Origin: Caldilinea sp. CFX5 | Lineage (GTDB): Bacteria > Chloroflexota > Anaerolineae > Caldilineales > Caldilineaceae | Assembly: GCA_021405325.1 (NCBI GenBank) | Contig: QWII01000004.1 | Span: 62,001-126,000, forward strand | DNA: 64,000 nt | Reading direction: 5' to 3' | Shown: piece by piece, positions 1 through 8,406 of the stretch | Numbering within the stretch: the first letter of the stretch is position 1 | How the letters are laid out: each line of letters starts with the position of its first letter | The notes under the pieces: generated by a model | The model's database searches: none | Seen by the model: only the letters and a program-made list of their open reading frames with translations | Told to the model about the DNA's origin: nothing | Position numbers and translations under genes: made by a program

Positions 1-921
1 GCCGCTGCTGCCGCCACTATTCCACTGGAAGCTGCTGTTGCGATTCAGGTCTGTCCCCCATGAATTTGCCGTGGTGCAGCCATCGTCGTTGTCGGTGTTC
101 TTGCGCCATAACAGACCCGTTTCGGCCTTCTTGCGGCCATCAGGATTGACCTGCGGCACAATGTGAAGCTCAACGTAGTCAAGCAACCAGGTGACATCAG
201 CATCAACATTGTATTTAGCGATCAGATCCTCGGCAAAGCGGGTGGCTAATTCAGCGGTGGTGTATTCACGCGCATGAATGGCGGCGATCAAAAAGAATTT
301 GGGTTTGGGGCCGGGAATGGCGCTGTTGGTCAGCTTTAGCACATAGATGTCATAACCGGCCACGCCGCCCGACATGACTTTTTCCCAACTGTCGCCAATG
401 TCGGTCCAGGTGGCGATTTGGGGATTAGCCGCCGCCAACGCCGCGAGACGACTGTAGCTCTCTTCAACTGTACGGTAGCAACTATAACCGGGGATCGTGT
501 TGCGCGCCGCTTCCCCGGCGGCAAACGCTTGTTGCACTTGGGCAACACTGGCGGCCAGTTGCGCCGTGCGCTCATGATCGATCAGCACGGGATAGCCTGC
601 ATCCACTAGGCGTTGATATTCTGCCGGCGTCACCAAAGCCACCAGGCACGCTTGGCCGCAGCTTGTCTCGAAAACATCCAGCGTTGCCAGCAGGGTTTCC
701 ACTTCCGCTTGCGAACGATAGGTGATGTGGACAACGCTTGCCGCGCTTAGGGGTTGCTCTGGTGCGGTTGGGCTGACGCTGCTTTGCATGACAGCCGGTA
801 GATAGACTTCGTGTTCACCGGCGGCAGGATCTTCCGCTTGTCCTTGGGCGCGCAGGAGTGACCAAAGTCCTAACGTCGCCACTACCAAACTAATGAAGAG
901 TAAGAAACGCAGTTGGGGCAT
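1..921 (-). CDS. M14 zinc carboxypeptidase, 3' end outside window
   Basis: The reading frame is open from an ATG at 921 to the window edge, giving 307 codons; the C-terminus is missing. The N-terminus is a signal peptide (MPQLRFLLFISLVVATLGLW) followed by a short linker containing VYLPAVMQ. A propeptide-like region leads into the M14 peptidase fold. The first zinc-ligand motif HARE (His and Glu) is present in HAREYTTAELATRF, followed by VPQVNPDGR and then DLNRN, which fits the substrate-binding Asn-Arg pair of carboxypeptidases A/B. The third zinc ligand and the catalytic Glu would lie outside the window. GGAG lies 8 nt before the ATG. It is probably a secreted metallocarboxypeptidase that removes C-terminal residues from peptides. 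Seen: motifs and signal peptide. Inferred: substrate. Confidence 0.9.
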   Translation of the reverse strand, partial: MPQLRFLLFISLVVATLGLWSLLRAQGQAEDPAAGEHEVYLPAVMQSSVSPTAPEQPLSAASVVHITYRSQAEVETLLATLDVFETSCGQACLVALVTPAEYQRLVDAGYPVLIDHERTAQLAASVAQVQQAFAAGEAARNTIPGYSCYRTVEESYSRLAALAAANPQIATWTDIGDSWEKVMSGGVAGYDIYVLKLTNSAIPGPKPKFFLIAAIHAREYTTAELATRFAEDLIAKYNVDADVTWLLDYVELHIVPQVNPDGRKKAETGLLWRKNTDNDDGCTTANSWGTDLNRNSSFQWNSGGSSG

Positions 922-1038
922 AAAATATCTCCACACAGGAATTAGAAAACGCCGGGGCCACGACTGTGAAGCCTGACGCCGCTGATCTTCCCGGTGATGA
1001 GATTAGCATGAGCAAAGCGGCAAACGTAAGTTTCCTTA

Positions 1039-1067
1039 ATTATACACTAGATGATTATGAGGGGCAA
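1039..1067 (-). promoter_or_regulatory. Predicted sigma-70 promoter of the carboxypeptidase gene
   Basis: On the minus strand, TTGCCC (1067-1062) is separated by 17 nt from a perfect TATAAT (1044-1039). The leader to the ATG at 921 is about 110 nt. Confidence 0.55.
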
Positions 1068-1114
1068 GCCTGGCAGGGTTGTGAGGTGTGTTTCACGTTG
1101 GGACGCGTTTTATC

Positions 1115-1166
1115 GGAACTGGCAGCGTAAGCGCCCAGCCATCTGGGCGCTTACGCTGCCAGTTCC
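1115..1166. repeat. Perfect 24-bp palindrome, 4-nt loop
   Basis: The arm 1115-1138 is exactly complementary to 1143-1166, with loop CCAT. It lies between the divergent carboxypeptidase and SRPBCC genes and has no T-run after it, so it is not an obvious intrinsic terminator. It is one of several long intergenic palindromes in this window. Confidence 0.85.
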
Positions 1167-1210
1167 TGGTTAGTGTGACAAATTGAGTAAAAAGTAGGCA
1201 GCTTTTGAAC

Positions 1211-1239
1211 TGGAAATTGAACAAAACACGATTTATAAT
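1211..1239 (+). promoter_or_regulatory. Predicted promoter of the SRPBCC-cupin gene
   Basis: TGGAAA (1211-1216), a 17-nt spacer and a perfect TATAAT (1234-1239), about 55 nt before the ATG at 1296. The -10 box is strong and the -35 box is weak (4 of 6). Confidence 0.45.
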
Positions 1240-1295
1240 GGGGCTATCCAAAAACAATTGCTGACAATGCATTGCATACGAGGAGGAGGAAAATC

Positions 1296-2333
1296 ATGGC
1301 CCAGTATAAATTTGTCGATCACTGGTATATCAAAGCGCCGCGCGAGGAAGTTTTCCGCTATATCGCCGATGCGCGCACCTATCCGCAATGGTGGCCGGTC
1401 TACCCGCAGGTGGAAATTTTGCGCGAAGTGGAACCGGGACAGATTGGCGGTAAAGCGCGCCTGGTTGTCCAATCAGCGTTGGGGTACACCTTAACCTTAG
1501 AGGCGGAAACGGTGGCGATTGACCCGCCTAATTCGGTGAAGACCATTGCCAACGGTCAGTTGGCCGGCGTCGGCGAATGGGAATTTATCCAAGAGGGCGA
1601 CACCACCCACGCTATCTTTACCTGGATCGTTGAGTCGCACCACTGGCTGCTCAACCTGCTGGAACCAATTGCCAAGCCGCTCTTTGCCTGGAGCCATGAT
1701 GATGCGTCGCGCAAAGGCCATCTGGGGTTGAAGAAATTGTTGGAGAAACCGGTGCAGGTTGCCGACGATCAACGGGTCTTAGAAAATCCGGTCAGCGGCG
1801 AAAAGGTGATCATCCACACCGCTGCGCACAATTCGGATGGTCGCCACTGGGAGATCGAAGCGTTCATTCCCGCTTACAAAGGCAAAATCCCGGCGGCTCA
1901 CTTTCACCCCCGCGCCACCGAACGCTTTGAAATTCTCGCCGGGCAAGCGCGCTACATGGTAGCAGGGAAAGAGTATGACGCCGGCCCTGGCGCTGTGATC
2001 GTCGTGCCGCCGGGAACCACCCATATTCACCCGTGGAGTAACAGCGCCGAAGGGTTGCACATGCGCCAGACGACCGTCCTGGATCAACCCGATTTTGCCG
2101 CACTGGTCAAGTTTGACACGATGATCGAAACGCTCTTTGCCCTGGCGCGGGAAGGCAAAGTCAACGCCCACGGCCAGCCCAATCTCCTCCAATTTGCCGT
2201 CATCCTGCGCGATATTCAGCCCGAAGGCTATCTGGCCGGCCTGCCGATTTGGCTCCAACATGTCCTGGTCGGCGGTCTGGCGAGGATTGGCAAGTTGTTT
2301 GGCTATAAGCAGCAACGAAGGCGTCCACCGTGA
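1296..2333 (+). CDS. SRPBCC-domain and cupin fusion protein
   Basis: The protein has 345 aa. The start is the ATG at 1296 because AGGAGGAGGA lies 5 nt before it; the frame extends upstream to a TTG that has no ribosome site. Residues about 3-150 form an SRPBCC/polyketide-cyclase-like helix-grip domain that begins FVDHWYIKAPREEVFRYIAD. Residues about 180-290 form a cupin_2 barrel with the metal-ligand pattern HFHP...RFEIL and a second His cluster in PPGTTHIHPW. SRPBCC proteins bind hydrophobic ligands and cupins often bind a metal. The fusion could bind or modify a lipid or aromatic molecule, but the substrate cannot be told. It is cytosolic with no signal peptide. It appears monocistronic; murJ follows after 86 nt. 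Confidence 0.85.
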   Translation: MAQYKFVDHWYIKAPREEVFRYIADARTYPQWWPVYPQVEILREVEPGQIGGKARLVVQSALGYTLTLEAETVAIDPPNSVKTIANGQLAGVGEWEFIQEGDTTHAIFTWIVESHHWLLNLLEPIAKPLFAWSHDDASRKGHLGLKKLLEKPVQVADDQRVLENPVSGEKVIIHTAAHNSDGRHWEIEAFIPAYKGKIPAAHFHPRATERFEILAGQARYMVAGKEYDAGPGAVIVVPPGTTHIHPWSNSAEGLHMRQTTVLDQPDFAALVKFDTMIETLFALAREGKVNAHGQPNLLQFAVILRDIQPEGYLAGLPIWLQHVLVGGLARIGKLFGYKQQRRRPP

Positions 2334-2419
2334 CCAATGTAAAATCCTCATCAATCGCTTGTGCAATCAGGATAAGCAAACGCCTATAACTGCTGAACAG
2401 CAGAGCGTTGGAGTTACCT

Positions 2420-3958
2420 ATGAGCGCAGCCTTTTCCAACTTCACCCGCAAACGACCGGAGCGCACGGTGCGTAGCATCGTGCTTGGCGGCTATGCAGCC
2501 CTGGCCGAAAGCGCGTGGATGGGCTTTGCCCAAGCTACCGAGATGATCGACTCGCTGCGTCCAACGCCGGGTTTTGGCCAACGCGCCATCGTGCCGCGTC
2601 TACCCAAAGTCCAGTGGCGTAATTTGTTGACCCGCGAGTTTAGCGTGGCCGAGGCCAGTTTTATCCTCATGGTCAGCTTCTTTACCTCGGCTCTGCTGGG
2701 TGCGGTGCGGCAGATCCTCTTTAACGCGCACTTTGGCGTCGGTATGGCGGCCAACGCCTATTATGCCGCCTTTCGCCTGCCCGATACGCTCTTTAGCCTG
2801 ATTGCCGGCGGCGCGCTCTCCAGCGCCATGATCCCGGTGCTGATCAATACGGTGCGCAAGGACGGCGAGGCAGCCGGCGCCCGCTTGATTCAACTGGTTT
2901 TGACGACCTTGTTGGCCTTTTTTGCCCTGATTGTTCTACTTGTTGAACTCTTTACACCGGGATTGGTGCAAGGCGTCCTGGCGCCCGGCTTTGATCCGGC
3001 GACCAGCCAACTCACCGTGACGTTGACCCGCATCATGCTCTTGCAACCATTGATTCTGGCCGCCGCCAGTGTGGCGACCGCGGTGCTCAATAGCCGCAAC
3101 CAGTTTTTGCTGACCGGTCTTTCGGTGGTTAGCTATAATGTTGCGCTCATTTTGGGGATCCTGGCGGCGCGACTGATTCCTGGTCTGGGGATTTATGGAC
3201 CAACGTTGGGCGTTGTGCTGGGCGCTATTTTTCAGGTACTGATCCTACTGCCGGCCTTTCGCACCACCGGTCGCTGCTTTCGGTTGCGGTGGCAACTGAA
3301 CGATGCACGCCTACGCGAGATTGTTGCGCTCCTGATCCCGAATGGGCTGGCGGTGGGAGTGAACTATGCCGGGAATATTGCCGACACTTCGTTCGCCTCC
3401 CGAGCGGCTGAGGGGGCGGCGTTGGGGGCGCTTTACAACGGCTGGTTGTTGGTCGGTTTGCCGATTGCGTTGTTAGGGCAGGCGGTCGGGCAAGCGGCGT
3501 TTCCCCGCCTGGCCGCCGCGGCGGAAACCGGCGCCTGGGGCGAATTGCGCCGGGCGCTTATCCAGGCACTGGGCGCAGTCATCGGTCTGTCGCTGCTGGC
3601 AATGGCGGGCCTCTTTTTGCTGGGGCGTCCCGTAATAACGATTTTGTTCGAGCGTGGTGAGTTTACTGTTGCCGCCGGCGACTTAACCTATCAAGTGTTG
3701 CTGGCTTATGCGCTGGCTTTGCCCGCTTATGTCGGCACGGAGGTGATCACTCGTGGGTTGATCGCCCTGCGCGACACCCGCACCCCGCTATTGACCAATC
3801 TTGTCCAGTTGGCCGGGCGGATCGGCATCATGGCGAGCTTTGTACCCACCAGCGGCGTTGTGGTGATCCCGCTGGCATTGGCGCTGACGGCGGCAATCGA
3901 AACCATGATCCTGGCTGTTGTTTTATTTGTCAAAGTACAACAGCGCCTCACAGGCTAA
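2420..3958 (+). CDS. murJ: MurJ/MviN-type lipid II flippase
   Basis: The protein has 512 aa, the usual MurJ length. It moves lipid-linked peptidoglycan precursor across the inner membrane. The ATG at 2420 is preceded by GGAG at 6 nt; a TTG four codons upstream is less likely. After a cytosolic N-terminal extension of about 75 residues, the MurJ core starts at LTREFSVAEASFILMVSFF. It continues with the family hallmarks NAYYAAFRLPDTLFSLIAGGALSSAMIPV and a long series of hydrophobic segments consistent with 13-14 membrane helices. The extra N-terminal stretch is longer than in E. coli MurJ. It might instead export another polyprenyl-linked glycan, since Chloroflexota walls vary, but family membership is clear. 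Confidence 0.88.
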   Translation: MSAAFSNFTRKRPERTVRSIVLGGYAALAESAWMGFAQATEMIDSLRPTPGFGQRAIVPRLPKVQWRNLLTREFSVAEASFILMVSFFTSALLGAVRQILFNAHFGVGMAANAYYAAFRLPDTLFSLIAGGALSSAMIPVLINTVRKDGEAAGARLIQLVLTTLLAFFALIVLLVELFTPGLVQGVLAPGFDPATSQLTVTLTRIMLLQPLILAAASVATAVLNSRNQFLLTGLSVVSYNVALILGILAARLIPGLGIYGPTLGVVLGAIFQVLILLPAFRTTGRCFRLRWQLNDARLREIVALLIPNGLAVGVNYAGNIADTSFASRAAEGAALGALYNGWLLVGLPIALLGQAVGQAAFPRLAAAAETGAWGELRRALIQALGAVIGLSLLAMAGLFLLGRPVITILFERGEFTVAAGDLTYQVLLAYALALPAYVGTEVITRGLIALRDTRTPLLTNLVQLAGRIGIMASFVPTSGVVVIPLALALTAAIETMILAVVLFVKVQQRLTG

Positions 3959-4084
3959 AGGCGGTGTCACCGTAAGAGAGTTAAAACAGTAAGCAAACTG
4001 CAAATTAAAAGTGTATGGTGGATTAGTAGCCAGAAAGCGATTTTTAGGGTACAATATGCACAGAAAGCTGCGTATTTTCTCGTA

Positions 4085-4140
4085 GGGTGTTACACAGTGG
4101 GTGTTACACAGTGGGTGTTACACAGTGGGTGTTACACAGG
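4085..4140 (+). repeat. Four tandem 14-bp repeats containing GTGTTACAC
   Basis: Units GGGTGTTACACAGT start at 4085, 4099 and 4113; a fourth at 4127 differs only in its last base. Each unit holds the odd palindrome GTGT-T-ACAC. The array ends 47 nt before the mnmA ATG. It may be a repeated protein-binding site or simply a minisatellite. Confidence 0.8.
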
Positions 4141-4187
4141 GTGCGGGTGTGCAGTTGTTATTCTGATCGCTGGCAAAGTAAATCATC

Positions 4188-5288
4188 ATGCAGAAGCAGG
4201 CAAAAAGCCCCGCCGACACCACTGTCGTCGTGGCAATGAGCGGGGGCGTCGATAGTTCAGTGGCGGCGGCGCTCCTGGTTGAACAGGGCTATCATTGTAT
4301 CGGCGTTATGATGCGCCTCTGGGCTGAAATGGGCGAGGGTGAAGGCTCGACCAACAAATGTTGCAGCCTGGAGAGCGTTCATGACGCGCGTCGCGTGGCC
4401 GACCAATTGGGCATCCCTTTTTATCTGATCAATGTCGAGCAACCCTTCAAACAGCAGGTGGTTGACTTTTTTATCCAGGGGTACAGCGCCGGCTTGACGC
4501 CCAACCCGTGCATTGAGTGCAATCGCCACATTCGCTTTGATTACCTGCTCAACTATGCGCGCCGGCTGGGGGCGGACTATTTAGCCACCGGCCACTATGC
4601 GCGCCTGCGCCACCTGCCCGACGGCACGGTCCATCTGCTCAAGGCCGTGGACGAGCAGAAGGATCAGAGTTATGTCCTCAGCGTCATGGGGCAGGATGAG
4701 CTGCGCGATGTGCTCTTCCCCGTGGGCGATTATCCCAAGCCGGAGATTCGTAAGTTAGCCGCGGCGCGCGGGCTGCCGATTGCCAGCAAACATGATTCGA
4801 TGGATCTCTGCTTTATCTTTGATGACGACTACCGCCGTTTCCTACACGATTGGACAACCGACGCCATGCGCCCCGGCCCCATTGTCGATCGTCAGGGGCG
4901 GCGCTATGGCGAACACCAGGGCCTACCCGGTTACACCATCGGCCAGCGCAAGGGTTTGGGCATTAGCGGCGCCAGTGAGCCGCTCTTTGTGCTTGAACTG
5001 GATCACCACAACAATCGCCTGGTGGTTGGCACAGCCGCCGAGTTGGGGCGAACCGCGTTGACGGCCACCCGCATCAACTGGACGCTCGACACCGCGCCGG
5101 ACGCCGGTCTGCGCGCCCAGTGCAAAATTCGTTACCGGGCGCAAGCGCTGCCCTGTACCTTGTGGCCGCAAGCAAATGGGGATGTTGCCGTCGTCTTTGA
5201 CGAACCCCTGCGTGACATTACGCCTGGTCAAGGCGCGGTCTTTTATCTGGATGAGCTTTGTTTAGGCGGGGGAATAATTGCGCGATGA
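4188..5288 (+). CDS. mnmA: tRNA-specific 2-thiouridylase MnmA
   Basis: The protein has 366 aa, the normal family length. It makes the s2 group of 2-thiouridine at position 34 of Lys/Glu/Gln tRNAs using ATP and a persulfide relay. The PP-loop SGGVDSS is at residues 18-24. The two catalytic cysteines are C111 in [13 protein letters not shown] and C208 in MDLCFIF, matching C102 and C199 of E. coli. The C-terminal part carries [13 protein letters not shown], conserved in the family, and a beta-barrel domain. The start is the ATG at 4188. The TGA overlaps the next ATG, so the two genes are probably translated together. Confidence 0.95.
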   Translation: MQKQAKSPADTTVVVAMSGGVDSSVAAALLVEQGYHCIGVMMRLWAEMGEGEGSTNKCCSLESVHDARRVADQLGIPFYLINVEQPFKQQVVDFFIQGYSAGLTPNPCIECNRHIRFDYLLNYARRLGADYLATGHYARLRHLPDGTVHLLKAVDEQKDQSYVLSVMGQDELRDVLFPVGDYPKPEIRKLAAARGLPIASKHDSMDLCFIFDDDYRRFLHDWTTDAMRPGPIVDRQGRRYGEHQGLPGYTIGQRKGLGISGASEPLFVLELDHHNNRLVVGTAAELGRTALTATRINWTLDTAPDAGLRAQCKIRYRAQALPCTLWPQANGDVAVVFDEPLRDITPGQGAVFYLDELCLGGGIIAR

Positions 5289-5545
5289 TTGCAGATGTGC
5301 CACCGGCTTTGGTGCTTGGTAGCCTCTTTTGTTTGGGCTATGCCGCTTTATTGCACCTTTGGCTTGGGCGCAACGGGCGCGATCTCTGGCTGAGCCTGCT
5401 AATGGCCTTTATGGGCTTTGGCTTTGGGCAGGCCGTCGGCCTTCTAACCGCAGCGCCCCTCTGGCAAATCGGGCAATTGCATCTGCTGGAGGCGTCGCTG
5501 GGCGCTTGGCTCTTGATGGGGGTTGCCCGGTTGATTGGGCCGTGA
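5285..5545 (+). CDS. Small membrane protein, unknown function
   Basis: The protein has 86 aa. The ATG at 5285 overlaps the mnmA stop codon (ATGA), which decides the start. It has three hydrophobic stretches (about residues 6-26, 31-55 and 60-83), with Arg/Asn residues in the first loop. No known motif is visible. The coupling to mnmA suggests co-expression but not a shared function. Confidence 0.7.
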   Translation: MIADVPPALVLGSLFCLGYAALLHLWLGRNGRDLWLSLLMAFMGFGFGQAVGLLTAAPLWQIGQLHLLEASLGAWLLMGVARLIGP

Positions 5546-5624
5546 GGGGTGGTTTCGGCAGGCTCAACCAACGGTGGTTTCGACAGGCTCAACCAACGGT
5601 GGTTGAGCTTGTCGAAACCACCCC
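5546..5624. repeat. Interspersed palindromic repeat, GGTTGAGCTTGTCGAAACC family
   Basis: Two 25-nt direct copies (5551-5575 and 5576-5600, one mismatch) begin GGTTTCGRCAGGCTCAACC and are followed by an inverted copy at 5601-5619. The outer arms 5546-5569 and 5601-5624 pair almost completely. A relative lies at 47249-47299. It starts 1 nt after the small membrane gene and may end its transcript. Confidence 0.85.
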
Positions 5625-5656
5625 TAACACCTTGACAGTTATTGAATGAGGAATTC

Positions 5657-5953
5657 ATGGTTGCTGCAACGATTCGTGACATTGCCATTATTATTATTGC
5701 CTTACAAAGCATCATTATCGGTCTTCTGCTCGGCGTGCTGGTCTGGCAACTCTGGCGTTTGATCAAAATGGTGCAGACGGAAATCAAACCCATTCTCACG
5801 GATGCGCAAGAAACGGTCAATACAGTGCGGGGCACAACCGCCTTTATGAGCGATACAGTTGTCGATCCGGTGGTGAAAACCAGTCGCACCCTGGTCGGCA
5901 TTCGACGTACTGTGCAATCACTCACCGCTGATCTCAAACCAAAACGCCGATAA
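5657..5953 (+). CDS. Single-pass membrane protein, DUF948-like
   Basis: The protein has 98 aa. The ATG at 5657 follows GAGG at 4 nt. An N-terminal membrane helix (about residues 7-31, rich in Ile and Leu) is followed by a charged amphipathic tail with VVDPVVKTSRTLVGIRRTV, and the protein ends in KPKRR. The layout resembles small DUF948/YtxH-like envelope proteins, but the match is only by general shape. The function is unknown. Confidence 0.65.
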   Translation: MVAATIRDIAIIIIALQSIIIGLLLGVLVWQLWRLIKMVQTEIKPILTDAQETVNTVRGTTAFMSDTVVDPVVKTSRTLVGIRRTVQSLTADLKPKRR

Positions 5954-5990
5954 TGCGCCTGTTGCATCGGGAAAGCCGTCCAGGGTTGAT

Positions 5991-6068
5991 AACTACCAAG
6001 CTCGTAGCCAGTCCGTGACTGGCGTCAACCCGCCAGTCACGAACCGGCTACGAGCCGACTTGGTAGTT
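5991..6068. repeat. Imperfect intergenic stem-loop
   Basis: AACTACCAAG at 5991 pairs with CTTGGTAGTT ending at 6068. Inside, CTCGTAGCC...GTGACTGGCG pairs with CGCCAGTCAC...GGCTACGAG with a few bulges. It lies between two plus-strand genes and may act as a terminator. Confidence 0.7.
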
Positions 6069-6177
6069 ACGAGTTTGACAACCTGAACGCTTTTGCCAAA
6101 CCCGTCCCGTCGTCAAGCGATCTTGCGCGCCTTGCAACGCTGCAAGCGAGAGAAAACGATTGCACACCCATCATACT

Positions 6178-8406
6178 ATGCAGGTTCTGATTCTTCTTTC
6201 TGAATTTCGCGATGCCCAGCAAGTTGCTGCGTTCTGCGAGACGCACAACATGCGCTACTGGCTGGCCGAAAATCGGGTGCAAGTTCATGCGTTGCTGGCC
6301 GAACAACCGTTTGATCTCATCTTTCTTGATCTTCAGGAGCCGGCCGGCGCCTGGCAGCGGCTGGCGCGTAATATTCGCGAAAAGCACCCGCAAGCCCATT
6401 TGATTGGGGTGGTGACGGCGCCAACGGACAGTAGCAAAAACCAATATGCCCAATATGGCATTCGCCTGCTCTTACCGAAACCCCTGACCAGCGAGCGCAT
6501 TGAGCAGGCATTACTCCAAGTGCCGAGCTATCAAGCCCAAACCTTAGGGTTGAGCCAACTGGTCGCACCACCACCGCCGCCGCTCCGTTTCCCGGTGCGT
6601 TTCAAAATTATCTTACCCTATCTCTTACTGTCCTTGATTGTCGTCGTCATTGGGCTGTTGATGATGAATCAACTGGTGGTTGCCACGATAGAGGAACGCT
6701 TCCAGCGCCAGTTAGTCGATGCCGGTATAATGACTGCCGACCGCATGGTGCAAGAGGAACACACCCTCTTGACAAGCTGGCGCACGCTGGCTTTTACCGC
6801 CGGTGTCGCCGAAGCGGTGATGGGGGGGGATGCCGAAACCTTGCGCCGCCTGGTGTTGCCGTCTGTGATCAATGATGGCGTCGAGGCGGTAGATTTTATT
6901 GCCGCCGCGAACAATAGCTCCTTGCTTTCCCTGCGGCATGGCGACCAACCAACGATCTACCAGGCGTTGGCCGGCGTTTCCTTTGCCGGCGCCGCTTTTG
7001 TCCAGGACGCGTGGCAAGAGAGCGCCAATGGTAACTATAAGCGTCATGCCGGTCTCTTTCGCCACCAGGGGCGCCAATATTTGTATGTCGCCGGCCCACT
7101 CACCGATCAATACCAAAAGACCGTTGGTCTGTTGTTGGTGGGTCGTGACATTACCCACCTTGCCAACACCATCAAACAGGGGGTGCTGGCGAATGTGACT
7201 TTCTATAATCAGCAGGGCGATGCTGTTGATTCCACCTTAGCCGCGGTGGCCATGCCCCCTGCCCTGGCGCCCGCGGCGCTTGGCGACATGGTGCAAAAGC
7301 AAGAGCGCTTTAGTCTGGTGCGCAAGATCACCGCCGGCAGCAGTGATTATCATGAAATTTTGGGGATCTGGCGCACCAGCCGCGGCGACACGCTGGGGTT
7401 TTATGGCGCCGCCTTGCCACGCACTCTCTTTATTCGGATTGCCAATGATTACCGTTTCCAACTCGGTCTTTGGATCGTTTTGGTGATTCTGATTGTCATC
7501 ATTGTGGGTCTCTACCTGGCCAATCGCATCACCATCCCGCTGACACGCTTGATTCGCGCCTCCAGTGACATTGCCGGCGGCAACCTGAATGTGCAGGTAG
7601 ATACTTCGGGCACAGATGAGATCGGGATCTTGGTGGCCTCCTTCAACCACATGGTGCAACAGTTGCGCGAAACGGTGATCTACCGCGATCTGTTGGGACG
7701 CACCGTTTCCGTGCCGGTGCGCGATCAGTTGCGTCAGGCTTTTCATGCCGGCGAGTTACAGTTGTCCGGGCAAGCGGTCATGGCCACCGTGTTGATGAGC
7801 GACATCCGCAACTTTACCCCCATCTCTGAACAGGCGGACTCAACCACAGTTTTGCGCTGGCTGAATGAATATTTTAGCGAGCTGGTGCCGGTGATCAGCG
7901 GCAACAATGGGGTGATCAGCAGCTTTGCCGGCGATTCGTTGGTCGCCTTTTTTGGCGTCCTGCCCAAACCAGGGACGCTGGCCGAAGGCGCCTATAGCGC
8001 TTGTCTGGCGGCCACCCAAATGTTGGCGTTGATCGACCGGCTCAACGAGCGTCGTCGCCAACGGGGCGAACCGCCGTTGCTCACGGGGATTGCCCTCCAT
8101 TCCGGCATTGTGACGGCGGGCGGTTTGGGTTCCAGCGAACGCGTCCAATATACGGTCGTGGGCGATACGGTCAATGCCACGAGCCGCCTGGGCGAATTTA
8201 CAAAGAATTTCAAAGAAAATGTCATTGTCGCCAGTCAACAGACCGTGGATGCGCTGGGGGGGCAGGGCAACGATTTTTATCTGGAAGCGCTGGGTAGTTA
8301 TGAACTCCGGGGGAAATTGACCCCCATGACCATTTATCGCCTCGAAGCCGATGTGCCGCTCTATGCCTTTGCTCGGGTTGAACGGCGCTGGCAGGGAGGG
8401 TCGTGA
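6178..8406 (+). CDS. Membrane class III adenylate/guanylate cyclase with receiver-like, Cache-like and HAMP domains
   Basis: The protein has 742 aa from the ATG at 6178; a TTG at 6160 with a weak purine-rich site is an alternative. Residues 1-115 look like a response-regulator receiver (FDLIFLDLQEP with the acceptor Asp, and LLPKPL with the conserved Lys), though the N-terminal acidic pocket is reduced. A membrane helix near 145-165 is followed by an extracellular sensor of about 250 residues (Cache-like), a second helix near 425-447 (WIVLVILIVIIVGLYLANRI), HAMP, and a class III cyclase domain near 540-720. Metal-binding Asp residues are in LMSDIRNFT and FAGDSLVAFFG, and VVGDTVNATSR is conserved. 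The Lys usual before the second Asp motif is Ser (SSFAGD), so the nucleotide specificity is uncertain. It overlaps the next gene. Confidence 0.88.
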   Translation: MQVLILLSEFRDAQQVAAFCETHNMRYWLAENRVQVHALLAEQPFDLIFLDLQEPAGAWQRLARNIREKHPQAHLIGVVTAPTDSSKNQYAQYGIRLLLPKPLTSERIEQALLQVPSYQAQTLGLSQLVAPPPPPLRFPVRFKIILPYLLLSLIVVVIGLLMMNQLVVATIEERFQRQLVDAGIMTADRMVQEEHTLLTSWRTLAFTAGVAEAVMGGDAETLRRLVLPSVINDGVEAVDFIAAANNSSLLSLRHGDQPTIYQALAGVSFAGAAFVQDAWQESANGNYKRHAGLFRHQGRQYLYVAGPLTDQYQKTVGLLLVGRDITHLANTIKQGVLANVTFYNQQGDAVDSTLAAVAMPPALAPAALGDMVQKQERFSLVRKITAGSSDYHEILGIWRTSRGDTLGFYGAALPRTLFIRIANDYRFQLGLWIVLVILIVIIVGLYLANRITIPLTRLIRASSDIAGGNLNVQVDTSGTDEIGILVASFNHMVQQLRETVIYRDLLGRTVSVPVRDQLRQAFHAGELQLSGQAVMATVLMSDIRNFTPISEQADSTTVLRWLNEYFSELVPVISGNNGVISSFAGDSLVAFFGVLPKPGTLAEGAYSACLAATQMLALIDRLNERRRQRGEPPLLTGIALHSGIVTAGGLGSSERVQYTVVGDTVNATSRLGEFTKNFKENVIVASQQTVDALGGQGNDFYLEALGSYELRGKLTPMTIYRLEADVPLYAFARVERRWQGGS

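Noticed and set aside
4085..4140. Tandem repeats as a CRISPR array
   Set aside because: The 14-bp units are directly adjacent with no spacers and no cas genes nearby.
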